A DNA stretch of 64,000 nucleotides from CAKSFT01 sp045544615. GTDB lineage: Bacteria; Bacillota; Clostridia; UBA1381. Location of the stretch: NCBI GenBank assembly GCA_045544615.1, contig JAZPZI010000024.1:35400-99399 (forward strand), given 5' to 3'. A program made the position numbers and the translations under genes. A model generated the notes under the pieces. The model was given only the letters and a program-made list of their open reading frames with translations. It had not been told where the DNA came from and made no database searches. Positions 53,692-61,715 of this stretch are shown in pieces (within the stretch, counting starts at the first letter, position 1; the number at the start of each line of letters is the position of its first letter).

Positions 53692-55103
53692 TATTCTGTC
53701 TCAACCTCCTTGCCTGAATTAACTACCCATTCACCAAAAGAAGGAAAAAGTTCTGTAGATGGATACTGTTCTTCACTTGGGTATTTCCCGTTTTCTGCGC
53801 GGCTTTCGACAACTGTTAAAAGATTTTCTGAAGCCGAGCATGGAGCCATTGTTATCACATACCATACATATTTTCCCGGCTGATACCCATCAGACGGAGT
53901 ATGATATTCAGTAATTGTACCTCCTGTTGTATCACTAATCGTATATTTAAACTTCATAGATTCAAAAGTAAGTTTTCGAACTATTGGATTACCATAATCA
54001 TCAATTCCTTCTGCAAAAAACAAAAGAGTATCTTTGTTGTTTAATAGCTGAGTGCTTAACACAACGTAACTATCTTCTGTAATATCAATATTTGCAGTTG
54101 CTCCATAATCATATATAATATCCTGCCCCTTTTGGATGTGTATAGCAGTTGTTCCATTCCCAACAACAGGGTAGCTGTCAATATACACGTCTGTCTCCAA
54201 AGAACTTTTACCTTCTATCGCCTTTGCCTCGCTCCAACTATTCAAAATCGCCGCTTCTTTTGGCAAATTCTCTGTTGTAAAATCGTTTGTCAAAAAAGTT
54301 GTTTGATAAGAAACAGAAAAGGAAAAGAGGGAAGAGGAGACTATAATGTTATTTTGTGTTTCAACGCATACTTCAACAGAATAATTCCTGCCATTTAGAA
54401 ATCCATCATACGTGCAAAGAATATTTTCAGCCATACCGTATATTTGATTGTGGGAAATTGTATCAAGTAAAATTTCACCACTATCAATATCTGTTATTCT
54501 CCAGCCATATCTCTTTACAGGGATGTTTTCTTCTTGTGAATAGGTTGCCTTAAAAGTATATTTGTTTGCAGTAAAAACTGTTGATATTTCGTCAGTCGAA
54601 AAATCTGAATAATCCGTCTCGTTACTTTTCTTATACTGGATTTTAACTTCGGGAGTTGTGTTGGCATAAAACGCTTCTTCACAACTTATTGTTGTCGCAA
54701 GATTGTTTTCTTCGGCATCGATCTTATTCCAAAACTCTATAGTCCAATAATACGGACTTAAATTATTTTCAAATGCAGGAACGATAGTGTCATTATTGCT
54801 GTCGGAGTAACTAACATCTTCGGACGGATGTTGTTTTAAATTGATACTAAATACAACGCTTTGATTCTTTTCGTTAACAGGGAAGAAGATGGGCGAATAA
54901 ATACCATTTTCGTCCTTAGAGTCAATCTTGCCCGTATCATAAATCATAATATTGTCTTCTATTCGATATATCCTTATACGCCAAGCATATACCGCCTCGT
55001 TACCATCAACAATACACGAAAATGTTAAATTTTCAGCGTTGACATCTATTGTACACTCCTGTAAATTTGTACTCGGAGACATAAATTTCGGTTTATTTAA
55101 CAT
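53691..55103 (-). CDS. Phage tail protein with fibronectin/Ig-like domains
   Basis: 470 residues. Several ~90-residue beta-sandwich-like units are recognisable by recurrent YxWRI and FKATYSQEE.../RYGWRITD patterns (AVYAWRIRIYRIEDN, YYWTIEFWNK, VKRYGWRITDID). Such tandem units occur in tail spikes and distal tail proteins. First gene after the tape measure and a terminator-like hairpin; expected to form the tail tip. Confidence 0.68.
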   Translation of the reverse strand: MLNKPKFMSPSTNLQECTIDVNAENLTFSCIVDGNEAVYAWRIRIYRIEDNIMIYDTGKIDSKDENGIYSPIFFPVNEKNQSVVFSINLKQHPSEDVSYSDSNNDTIVPAFENNLSPYYWTIEFWNKIDAEENNLATTISCEEAFYANTTPEVKIQYKKSNETDYSDFSTDEISTVFTANKYTFKATYSQEENIPVKRYGWRITDIDSGEILLDTISHNQIYGMAENILCTYDGFLNGRNYSVEVCVETQNNIIVSSSLFSFSVSYQTTFLTNDFTTENLPKEAAILNSWSEAKAIEGKSSLETDVYIDSYPVVGNGTTAIHIQKGQDIIYDYGATANIDITEDSYVVLSTQLLNNKDTLLFFAEGIDDYGNPIVRKLTFESMKFKYTISDTTGGTITEYHTPSDGYQPGKYVWYVITMAPCSASENLLTVVESRAENGKYPSEEQYPSTELFPSFGEWVVNSGKEVETE

Positions 55104-55132
55104 TTATAGTGGTCAACCTCCTTTCGTTTAAA

Positions 55133-55166
55133 TAAGAAAAGAGGATGGCTCAAATGCCACCCTCTA
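55133..55166 (-). terminator. Intrinsic terminator downstream of the tape measure
   Basis: On the minus strand GAGGGTGGC pairs with GCCATCCTC (one G-U), loop of 6, followed by TTTTCTTATTT. It lies in the middle of the tail operon. Confidence 0.75.
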
Positions 55167-55174
55167 TATGTATT

Positions 55175-58100
55175 TTAATGATTTCCAATATAACGTTTTA
55201 ACGCACTAACCAAAGCCTGTCCATCAGAACTTCCAGTATCGACAGTCATGCCATTTATAATAATACGATTATCATAATTGGTTTCAACCCTTGATTTATT
55301 CGACTGCGACATATCATACTGAGGCAATCTACTTAGGTTACTCAAATCCCATAAACTTCTAAGATTTGCCATCTGCTCTTGATTAAACACTACTCCTCCA
55401 GCACCAATATTTCCAAACGTTGGCTGATTGATTGGAATAAGATGTCCATTGTTATTAATGAACAACTCATCTTTGTACTCTCCCAGAGAGGTCAATCCAC
55501 CCGGAGTATATCTTGTGCCTGATGCATGATGGTTATAAAACAGTCTTCTTAACTCGAGGTCAGAAAGCATTCCTTCGCTACGACCTTCTCCTGCTATCTT
55601 GGCATTTCGCTGTTTGTTGTAAGCCAATGCCTCTGCTAATGTTGAAGCGTTCTTAATTTTACTCATGTAATCAACACTAGGGTCATAATCAACATTGCTA
55701 TAATCTTCTCTGGATGGAGTTTTATTTGTTCCAATCGTTGAGAACATAGAGGCAATAGCTGATGGCAATTCTTCAATAGCCTGAGTTGCTCTATAAATGG
55801 CGGTGTCCAAATCTATAACTCCGCTTTCAAACAAATTTATAATGGTTCCAAGTTCATCTGTTTGAGCCGTTAGGTTGTTGAGTGATTCGGTTTGGTTTGT
55901 CTCAGCTTCTGCGATATTCTTTGCGTATTCAGCATCTGCTAACTCGCCTTGAGCATCAATGACATTTTGAGTATCTGCAACCCATTGCCAACTACCATTG
56001 ATAAACATTCTAACATTACGCTCATTAAGAACATTATTGAGCTTTTGCTTTTTCTTTGCAATTTCTAAATCTGCCTTTGCAATTTCATAACTCTTCATAA
56101 GAGTTTCGTATTGCATTTGGTAATTAGATGTTATTTCTTCAATGGTGTCCAAGGTTGAATTTTCGAGTGCATATTCATAGTCTGCTTTTAATCTTAAAGC
56201 TTCGTCTTGGATATCGACCAGTTTCGAAGACAAGATGTTATAGTCTTCTTGATTAAATAATAATTTACGAGTTTCTTCATTAAGGTACTCATACATCGTT
56301 TTGGATGCTTTGAGTTCCTTGTTTATCTCGTGCTGTGCTTCGGCTATTGAATTTTCGACATTATAATGAGATTCCAACAATTCTCTTTGAGAGTTTATAT
56401 AAGACGAAGCTAAGTCTGTAGATTTACTAAATTGCTCTTTTCTTGCTTCAAAAAGATTTTCTTCAGCTTCTTTAATCTTATCAATAGCATTAGGATAATC
56501 TTCCTTTAGCCACTTAACAACACGTTCCCATGCTCTTATCTCATTGTCATCAAAAAGTTTCCAATCATTCCAAGTATTTCTCTCGTCAATCCAATTTTGA
56601 GAGTGTTCAAATCGCAAATCGACTAAATCTTTTTCGTCCTGAAGAATCTCTTTGTTTAAGTCAGCAATTTCTTTAGCATTATCAGTCCAAGCCTTTTTGA
56701 ATTTTGAAAGACTATCAAACAAATCTTTGATTTTCTCTTGCTCTTCTTTAGATGACGCAGTGTTATATACTTCATAATAAGCCTCAGTTGCGTTGCCTTG
56801 ACTATCAAACCAAGAGTCTTCATTCCAAGTATTTGCATCTCTAAGTTTTTGTGCTTCGGCGTGTAGTCCGGCATTAGCAATTTTTAGTTCATTAACTCTC
56901 TTTTTGCGAGTAGCAATCAAATCATTTGTCGATGAAATTTGCTTTTTATAGTCATTTTCTAACTCGGCAATTTCAATGGCGTTCTGAATTGATTCTTCTT
57001 GTTGTTCAAGTTCTTTTGAACGTAAGTTGATTCGGTTGATTATTGCGTCGGTTGGGTCTTCGTAATCTGGTTTATTCTTGTCTGAACCACCAGAACCCTT
57101 TCCGCCCCCACTAGAGCCACCGCCATTTCCATTGCCATTACCGCCCCCACCAGAGCCACCGCCATAATCAGATATGTCAAGAAAGTCGGATGCTACAGAT
57201 AATGACTGTCCTAATCCTGATAATGCTTCTCCAAGACCCTCGGCACCGCCACCAGCTTTACCCGTAATGTCCCAGCTAATAGATGGAAGTTTTATGCCCT
57301 CTTGACCACCAGTTTTAGCCCATTTAATTAAATTAAATTCACCGCCAGAAAACTTAGCATTTGGATTAAATGTAATGGTATATTTAAAATTCTTTATTGC
57401 ATTACCAAGCGCCGTTAAAACTTTACCGCCATTATTGGCAAGGTTTTTGAATACATCATTTGTGTTTGATGCAACCGCACTAGCAAGACCTGCTGATGCC
57501 GAAGTAGATTTAGCCATTTCATCCTTAAGATTTTCGGCAGTTATGTGTCCCAAACCTTCCATTTTTTGCATATCTGAAATGATTTGAGATTGCATATTAT
57601 CACTAAGTTTTGTGAATTCATTGTATAGACCTGTTGCAAAACTTTGATATGCCTCACTCGCAACATTTGTTGCCGTCCTAAGTGTTTCTATATTGTCGTC
57701 AAGGTACGCATTAATACCATCTAATTCTTCCCATTTTTTAACGGCGTCATCAATTGCTTTGCTGTTTTTGTCGTATTCATCAGTAAGTTCTTTTACTGCA
57801 TCTTCCGACATACCCAGTGCTTTTGCTTCTTCGATTGCATTTTTTGCTAACTCTTTCTGTTGTTTTGCAAAATTCTTAAGATTATCACCATAATCTTTAA
57901 CAGACATTTTGCCTGACTCAAATTGTGTAATGGTATCTTGAAGAATGTTTGCGCTTTTATTAGCGAGAGTAGAGAAGAATTGTTGTGCAGCTTCTGTGTT
58001 TTTTCCAAATGTTTTCGTGAAATCCATATTTTCTATGGTTTCAGTTATTGAGGTTAAATACTCTACAGAAGATATTTTACCTTGTCTAAATTGGTTTTCT

Positions 58101-59692
58101 AAGGCGACAAAACTATCGGCAACATTCTTAAAATTCTGCTGACTTTGCTTATCTGTTTCGCTTATTTTACCAGCAACCTCAACCATTGAAAGTCCAATAT
58201 TATTGGCAACCTGTGAATATATTTGGCTAACTTGTTCTTCGTATGATTTTGGGTCGATAATTTCTTGGTCGAGCATCTGTTTTAATAACCCTGCTTTGTT
58301 TTGCAGTGTGTCATACATATCTTCATAGCCACTTAAATTCATTTCGCCAGATGTTATTTTTTTTTGGGCGTCTTGAAGTTTTGTGGCAACCTCAGATAAC
58401 CTAGATGCGGCTTGTGTAGCAAACTCCTTGACCTTAGTCTCAAATTCGTCTTGTTTAAAATTTTTCCAATCAATAGTTGTTAAGTAAGGAGTAAGTAGTT
58501 GGGTAAGAAGAGATTCGCCACTTGAATCAAGCATATCTGCGTTATCAACCTGAATATTAGTGATTAGGTCTTTAACAATATTGCTTACCACACTGCTATA
58601 AACTACGGCATCCTTTGTCAAACTACTTTCGAGTTCCGAAACATCTTCTGGAGACAATTCTGTCTGCTTTAATAATCTTTTTACTACAGGATTATCAATA
58701 TCTTTTAAATAGTTTGGAGAAGAATCTTTAGTTGTAGATGGTTTGTTTGCATTAGCAAATACACCCATGCCAGTTCCACCATAAGCATTTGATGTAGTCT
58801 CTTCTTTGTTATTTTGATTGATATATTTACCTATGTCTTTTTTAACCTGTTCAACATCATATCGAGCTGTTGAACCTTTTATTTTGTCAATATTTTTATC
58901 AATCCTGTCATTTCTCGTATCTGTCTGTTTTTCTAACTCTTTTTTTCGTTCATTATCCAATGCATCAACATATTTATTAATAGCTTCTGCACCGATTATA
59001 TACGCCCCTGTAACAGCATCGATACCTTGAACCTCTAAACCATAAGTGTCAACCAAATCGCTTGAAATCTTTAGTAGGCTCTCTTTTTCTTCAAGCGATA
59101 GTCCATAGGCATTAGATTTACTCATTAAAGAAGCATATTCTTTATATAAATCAGTCGCTTCTTTCTCTTTTGCGTTTAGGTCATCTATTGCTTTTTGTTG
59201 TTCTTCAATTTTGTTGGTTAGATTTTCAATCTGTTTCGCTGTGTCAGAAGCATTAATACTCCAAGTAACAAGCCCAGCAGCAAGTGTTGTTATTAGTCCG
59301 ATGATTATTGGAAGTCCACCAAAAACAACATTCAAAGCTCCGCCTTCAGCGATAAGAGTCTGAATCCATACAATAAGACCTTTTATCGCAGAAGTTAAAC
59401 CGCCAGCGATAAATCCAATTAATATAGGCACCAATGCATTTGTTTCTGTTAACCACGACAGTACACCTTGAGCAATATCTAAAAAACCTTTTATCCAATC
59501 CGAGTTAATTAAGGAATTAACCAATTCGTTCCAAGCAGCAGAAACCGCTTTTGATTTTGCCTCCCAAGAATCAAGGTAAATCTCATTTTCTCGCAAAGAT
59601 GAACCCGCCGAGTTTGCATATATATCTATTGCATTTTCTACATCTTGCCAATTTTCTAATACAGCAGTTAAAGCATTAGCTTGTCTTTTCAT
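55175..59692 (-). CDS. Phage tape measure protein, C-terminal part
   Basis: 1505 residues. It opens with KRQANALTAVLENWQDVENAI and NSAGSSLRENEIYLDSWEAK, a segment that in intact TP901-type tape measures continues directly from the N-terminal domain encoded here at 61706-63304. Then come hydrophobic stretches (~75-150), long helical coiled coils, a Gly/Ser/Asn-rich linker (~840-870), further helices and a C-terminal domain (HASGTRYTPGGLTSLGEYKDE). It sets tail length and helps DNA entry. Without its N-terminus it is unlikely to work alone. The visible ATG has no good ribosome site, which suggests that it is normally joined to the upstream part. Confidence 0.88.
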   Translation of the reverse strand: MKRQANALTAVLENWQDVENAIDIYANSAGSSLRENEIYLDSWEAKSKAVSAAWNELVNSLINSDWIKGFLDIAQGVLSWLTETNALVPILIGFIAGGLTSAIKGLIVWIQTLIAEGGALNVVFGGLPIIIGLITTLAAGLVTWSINASDTAKQIENLTNKIEEQQKAIDDLNAKEKEATDLYKEYASLMSKSNAYGLSLEEKESLLKISSDLVDTYGLEVQGIDAVTGAYIIGAEAINKYVDALDNERKKELEKQTDTRNDRIDKNIDKIKGSTARYDVEQVKKDIGKYINQNNKEETTSNAYGGTGMGVFANANKPSTTKDSSPNYLKDIDNPVVKRLLKQTELSPEDVSELESSLTKDAVVYSSVVSNIVKDLITNIQVDNADMLDSSGESLLTQLLTPYLTTIDWKNFKQDEFETKVKEFATQAASRLSEVATKLQDAQKKITSGEMNLSGYEDMYDTLQNKAGLLKQMLDQEIIDPKSYEEQVSQIYSQVANNIGLSMVEVAGKISETDKQSQQNFKNVADSFVALENQFRQGKISSVEYLTSITETIENMDFTKTFGKNTEAAQQFFSTLANKSANILQDTITQFESGKMSVKDYGDNLKNFAKQQKELAKNAIEEAKALGMSEDAVKELTDEYDKNSKAIDDAVKKWEELDGINAYLDDNIETLRTATNVASEAYQSFATGLYNEFTKLSDNMQSQIISDMQKMEGLGHITAENLKDEMAKSTSASAGLASAVASNTNDVFKNLANNGGKVLTALGNAIKNFKYTITFNPNAKFSGGEFNLIKWAKTGGQEGIKLPSISWDITGKAGGGAEGLGEALSGLGQSLSVASDFLDISDYGGGSGGGGNGNGNGGGSSGGGKGSGGSDKNKPDYEDPTDAIINRINLRSKELEQQEESIQNAIEIAELENDYKKQISSTNDLIATRKKRVNELKIANAGLHAEAQKLRDANTWNEDSWFDSQGNATEAYYEVYNTASSKEEQEKIKDLFDSLSKFKKAWTDNAKEIADLNKEILQDEKDLVDLRFEHSQNWIDERNTWNDWKLFDDNEIRAWERVVKWLKEDYPNAIDKIKEAEENLFEARKEQFSKSTDLASSYINSQRELLESHYNVENSIAEAQHEINKELKASKTMYEYLNEETRKLLFNQEDYNILSSKLVDIQDEALRLKADYEYALENSTLDTIEEITSNYQMQYETLMKSYEIAKADLEIAKKKQKLNNVLNERNVRMFINGSWQWVADTQNVIDAQGELADAEYAKNIAEAETNQTESLNNLTAQTDELGTIINLFESGVIDLDTAIYRATQAIEELPSAIASMFSTIGTNKTPSREDYSNVDYDPSVDYMSKIKNASTLAEALAYNKQRNAKIAGEGRSEGMLSDLELRRLFYNHHASGTRYTPGGLTSLGEYKDELFINNNGHLIPINQPTFGNIGAGGVVFNQEQMANLRSLWDLSNLSRLPQYDMSQSNKSRVETNYDNRIIINGMTVDTGSSDGQALVSALKRYIGNH

Positions 59693-59751
59693 ATAATATT
59701 GATATGGGTCATAAATCCATACTGATTGTTAAATATAATATTGCTGATTTA

Positions 59752-59780
59752 TTGACTTCTGTAGCAAATTATGGTATAAT
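59752..59780 (+). promoter_or_regulatory. Promoter of the plus-strand island genes
   Basis: TTGACT (59752-59757), 17-bp spacer, TATAAT (59775-59780), opposite to all phage late genes. Confidence 0.8.
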
Positions 59781-59806
59781 AAAATAAAAATGCGAGGTAT
59801 GATTTT

Positions 59807-60088
59807 ATGTTTATGATTTATGTGATTATAATAATAGGCGGAGTTTCTTTAGGTGTATATTGGACTATTAAGCTCCAAAATAAACTTCACGATAAGACAT
59901 CAGATTACCGTAAACGATCAAATGGCAAAGCGTTTTGTCCAAATTGCGGTTGCACTGAGTTGTCCGCAAACAACAGAGGATTCTCTATGGTAACAGGAAC
60001 AATCGGCTCAAAAGATGTTTACGTTACTTGTATTAAATGTGGTCATCGTTGGAAAGCCGGACAATACAATTACTTATATAAAGATTGA
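59807..60088 (+). CDS. Membrane-anchored zinc-ribbon protein in the tape-measure island
   Basis: 93 residues: one N-terminal transmembrane helix (FMIYVIIIIGGVSLGVYWTI), a short polar linker, and a zinc ribbon with two Cys pairs (FCPNCGC and TCIKCGH, ~60 apart in sequence terms by ~30 residues). The ribosome site is GCGAGG. Similar short TM-plus-ribbon proteins occur in mobile elements, with unknown role. It is transcribed against the phage late operon from its own strong promoter, in the manner of a moron gene expressed during lysogeny. Confidence 0.78.
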   Translation: MFMIYVIIIIGGVSLGVYWTIKLQNKLHDKTSDYRKRSNGKAFCPNCGCTELSANNRGFSMVTGTIGSKDVYVTCIKCGHRWKAGQYNYLYKD

Positions 60089-60097
60089 GGTAACATT

Positions 60098-60217
60098 ATG
60101 GAAGTATTCGGTATATTATTGTTGTGTTGGATAGTTGGTATATGTCCACCTCTTGGTTTTGTTATCGGAATAGTTATTTTATTAGGAACTGTTATCGGTA
60201 ATATATTTAGAAGATAA
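60098..60217 (+). CDS. 39-residue hydrophobic peptide
   Basis: Starts MEVFGILLLCWIVGICPP, continues as one or two membrane helices (GFVIGIVILLGTVIG) and ends NIFRR. It begins 9 nt after the zinc-ribbon stop with GAGGTAAC as ribosome site, so translation is coupled. Size, hydrophobicity and the basic C-terminus recall type I toxin peptides or Pmp3/YqaE-like peptides (the CPPLGF element with its Pro pair is typical of the latter). Function is not established. Confidence 0.6.
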   Translation: MEVFGILLLCWIVGICPPLGFVIGIVILLGTVIGNIFRR

Positions 60218-60256
60218 CTAACCTTGTTAAAATTCCTATACATAATTCTTATCAAA

Positions 60257-60285
60257 ATAGCACCCTGATGGGGTGCTATAGTTTT
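60257..60285 (+). terminator. Terminator of the plus-strand island operon
   Basis: TAGCACCC/GGGTGCTA hairpin followed by TAGTTTTATT. Confidence 0.8.
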
Positions 60286-60299
60286 ATTAATGGACATAA

Positions 60300-60424
60300 T
60301 AAAAGAGCATCCTTTGTGGATGCTCTCATTCTGTTCTATCTCCGTAACTTATAGGATATATTACTCGTTTATCGTAAATTTATTAAAATTTTAGTCTTGC
60401 ATAATCCTCTCTCCTCTCGAATTG
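60300..60424 (-). ncRNA. Putative small RNA with own promoter and terminator
   Basis: Minus strand: promoter TTGACT-17-TATAAT (60458-60430), predicted start near 60423, and a terminator hairpin GAGCATCC/GGATGCTC (60326-60305) followed by TTTTATT. The ~120-nt transcript has a strong purine-rich GAGAGGAGAGAGG site, but the next ATG opens only three codons (Met-Gln-Asp). It is therefore a candidate sRNA or leader-peptide RNA, tail-to-tail with the plus-strand operon. Confidence 0.5.
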
Positions 60425-60429
60425 TCTTT

Positions 60430-60458
60430 ATTATATCACAAACTGAGTGAAAAGTCAA
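60430..60458 (-). promoter_or_regulatory. Promoter of the putative small RNA
   Basis: TTGACT (60458-60453), 17-bp spacer, TATAAT (60435-60430) on the minus strand, starting 11 nt past the 247-residue gene's stop. Confidence 0.75.
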
Positions 60459-60468
60459 TACAATTTTA

Positions 60469-61212
60469 TTACCAAGAAATGACATATTTCCAACCTTTTC
60501 TCGGATAATCAATTGTACTCTTAAATCCACCCACACTATCATTATACTCTAAAGTTTCTGAATAAGTTTCATTTAAAGCATTTTTATTATTATATATTTT
60601 AAAACATGCTTTTTTGATATCCAATGTTTTGGGGATTTTAATAATCATGGTTAAGGTTTCTGTTTTTCTATCAATTGTAGTAGATAAATATGGAACAGCA
60701 ATTTTTTTGTCATCAATCAAATTGTCAACAATAGAACCAACCTTATAACTGTTGTGTTTTCTACAAACAGAATCAAAACAAACAGAATAACAAGTCCACA
60801 TATCTTGTTGCCAAGTTTGTCCTATTTCGTGATTATGCTCGGTAGGCAGTATTTTAGCGCCAGCAGAAGGAGCAGACCACGCAAACCTATCACTGATACA
60901 ATCTAAATTTTTACAGGTAGGATAAATTTCATAAACTTTTTTACAACTATATTTATTATTTCCATCGAAGGAATATGTTATATGTCTTGATTTATAATTG
61001 TATTTTTTATCATTTTTAGTTACATGATATACGATTTTATTTATTAAAGATGTTCCTTTTGTTTTGAAAATATCTTCAAGAGTATATGCTATTATCAATA
61101 CAATCAATGATATAAAACCACAAGCAAGACATAATTTTGTGTCTTGGTTAAATATGTATAAAAACGATGGTACTGCCATAAAACAAGACAATATTGTTAC
61201 AATTCTATTCAT
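60469..61212 (-). CDS. Two-TM, Cys-containing protein of unknown function in the tape-measure island
   Basis: 247 residues from the ATG at 61212; an earlier in-frame ATG (61230) is nearly on the transcription start, and one at 61275 lies in the promoter. Two N-terminal membrane helices (~residues 4-48) are followed by a short amphipathic stretch and a ~190-residue soluble, beta-rich domain. That domain has six clustered Cys (CKKVYEIYPTCKNLDC, CYSVCFDSVC) that could bind zinc. The 2-TM plus beta-domain layout resembles Cap15-type (2TM-beta) defence effectors, but no cyclase partner is present, so this is only a shape comparison. Own promoter at 61247-61275. Confidence 0.72.
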   Translation of the reverse strand: MNRIVTILSCFMAVPSFLYIFNQDTKLCLACGFISLIVLIIAYTLEDIFKTKGTSLINKIVYHVTKNDKKYNYKSRHITYSFDGNNKYSCKKVYEIYPTCKNLDCISDRFAWSAPSAGAKILPTEHNHEIGQTWQQDMWTCYSVCFDSVCRKHNSYKVGSIVDNLIDDKKIAVPYLSTTIDRKTETLTMIIKIPKTLDIKKACFKIYNNKNALNETYSETLEYNDSVGGFKSTIDYPRKGWKYVISW

Positions 61213-61246
61213 TATTTCGCCAACTTTCATATAATACTTTATTAAT

Positions 61247-61275
61247 ATTATACCACAATATGACAATGTTTTCAA
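61247..61275 (-). promoter_or_regulatory. Promoter of the two-TM island gene
   Basis: TTGAAA (61275-61270), 17-bp spacer, TATAAT (61252-61247) on the minus strand. Confidence 0.75.
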
Positions 61276-61355
61276 GTATTATAACAAAATTTCGACATAA
61301 AATGCAATATATTTAGAAAATTCATCCTTGAAATTCATGATTTAATATTTACTTA

Positions 61356-61715
61356 TTCTCTATTTAGAGGCATAGAGAAACCCATTTAACAATCAACTTA
61401 TGCTTTCACATAAGATTAGAGCATTTTTTAACCACACTCAAAAATGAGTAGCAGCCACACCATTTCAGACACCTTTATGAATTGTGTCCTACATTAAGAC
61501 TTTCGTCCCCCTGACATTGGGGTGCTCGTTTGACATATCCCTATTCGGGACTTCGCGACCAAACTGCCATTGTTTACGCCAGATTAGGCTTTTGACCACT
61601 TGGCATCTCTATCCTTGTTTTACTTTTCGTTACTATCATATCGGCGTATTTCATCCAATATTGTAGCGATAGAGCTCTTAGGCTTTACTGGTTTTAGATG
61701 TGTTCTTAAGCGCAC
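61356..61715 (-). ncRNA. Structured RNA at the 5' junction of the tape-measure island (intron-like)
   Basis: Read on the minus strand, this 360-nt segment has no reading frame but many nested stems: CTCTATC (61674-61668) with GATAGAG (61613-61607), enclosing ATATTGG/CCGATAT; TCCC/GGGA (61550-61538); CCCC/GGGG (~61524-61507); GAC-GAAA-GTC (61506-61497); ACTCA/TGAGT (61449-61436); CTTATGT-GAAA-GCATAAG (61414-61397); and a final TTCTCTAT/ATAGAGAA. It begins with GTGCGC, as group II introns do, and contains CCTAAG, part of the GNRA receptor motif. No domain V or group I core was identified, so the class is undetermined. Confidence 0.6.

Noticed and set aside
60300..60424. Protein gene behind the strong ribosome site at ~60400
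   Set aside because: The ATG is followed by a stop after two further codons, so a small RNA or leader peptide is more likely than a protein.
59691..61715. Firm call of a group II intron
   Set aside because: The GTGCG...AT ends and in-frame joining fit, but I found no domain V (AGC...GUU hairpin with bulge), no EBS1 matching the upstream exon and no maturase. It is kept as a hypothesis only.
61356..61715. Firm call of a group I intron or IStron
   Set aside because: No recognisable P7/P3 core (R and S elements) and no TnpA/TnpB or homing endonuclease gene in the island.
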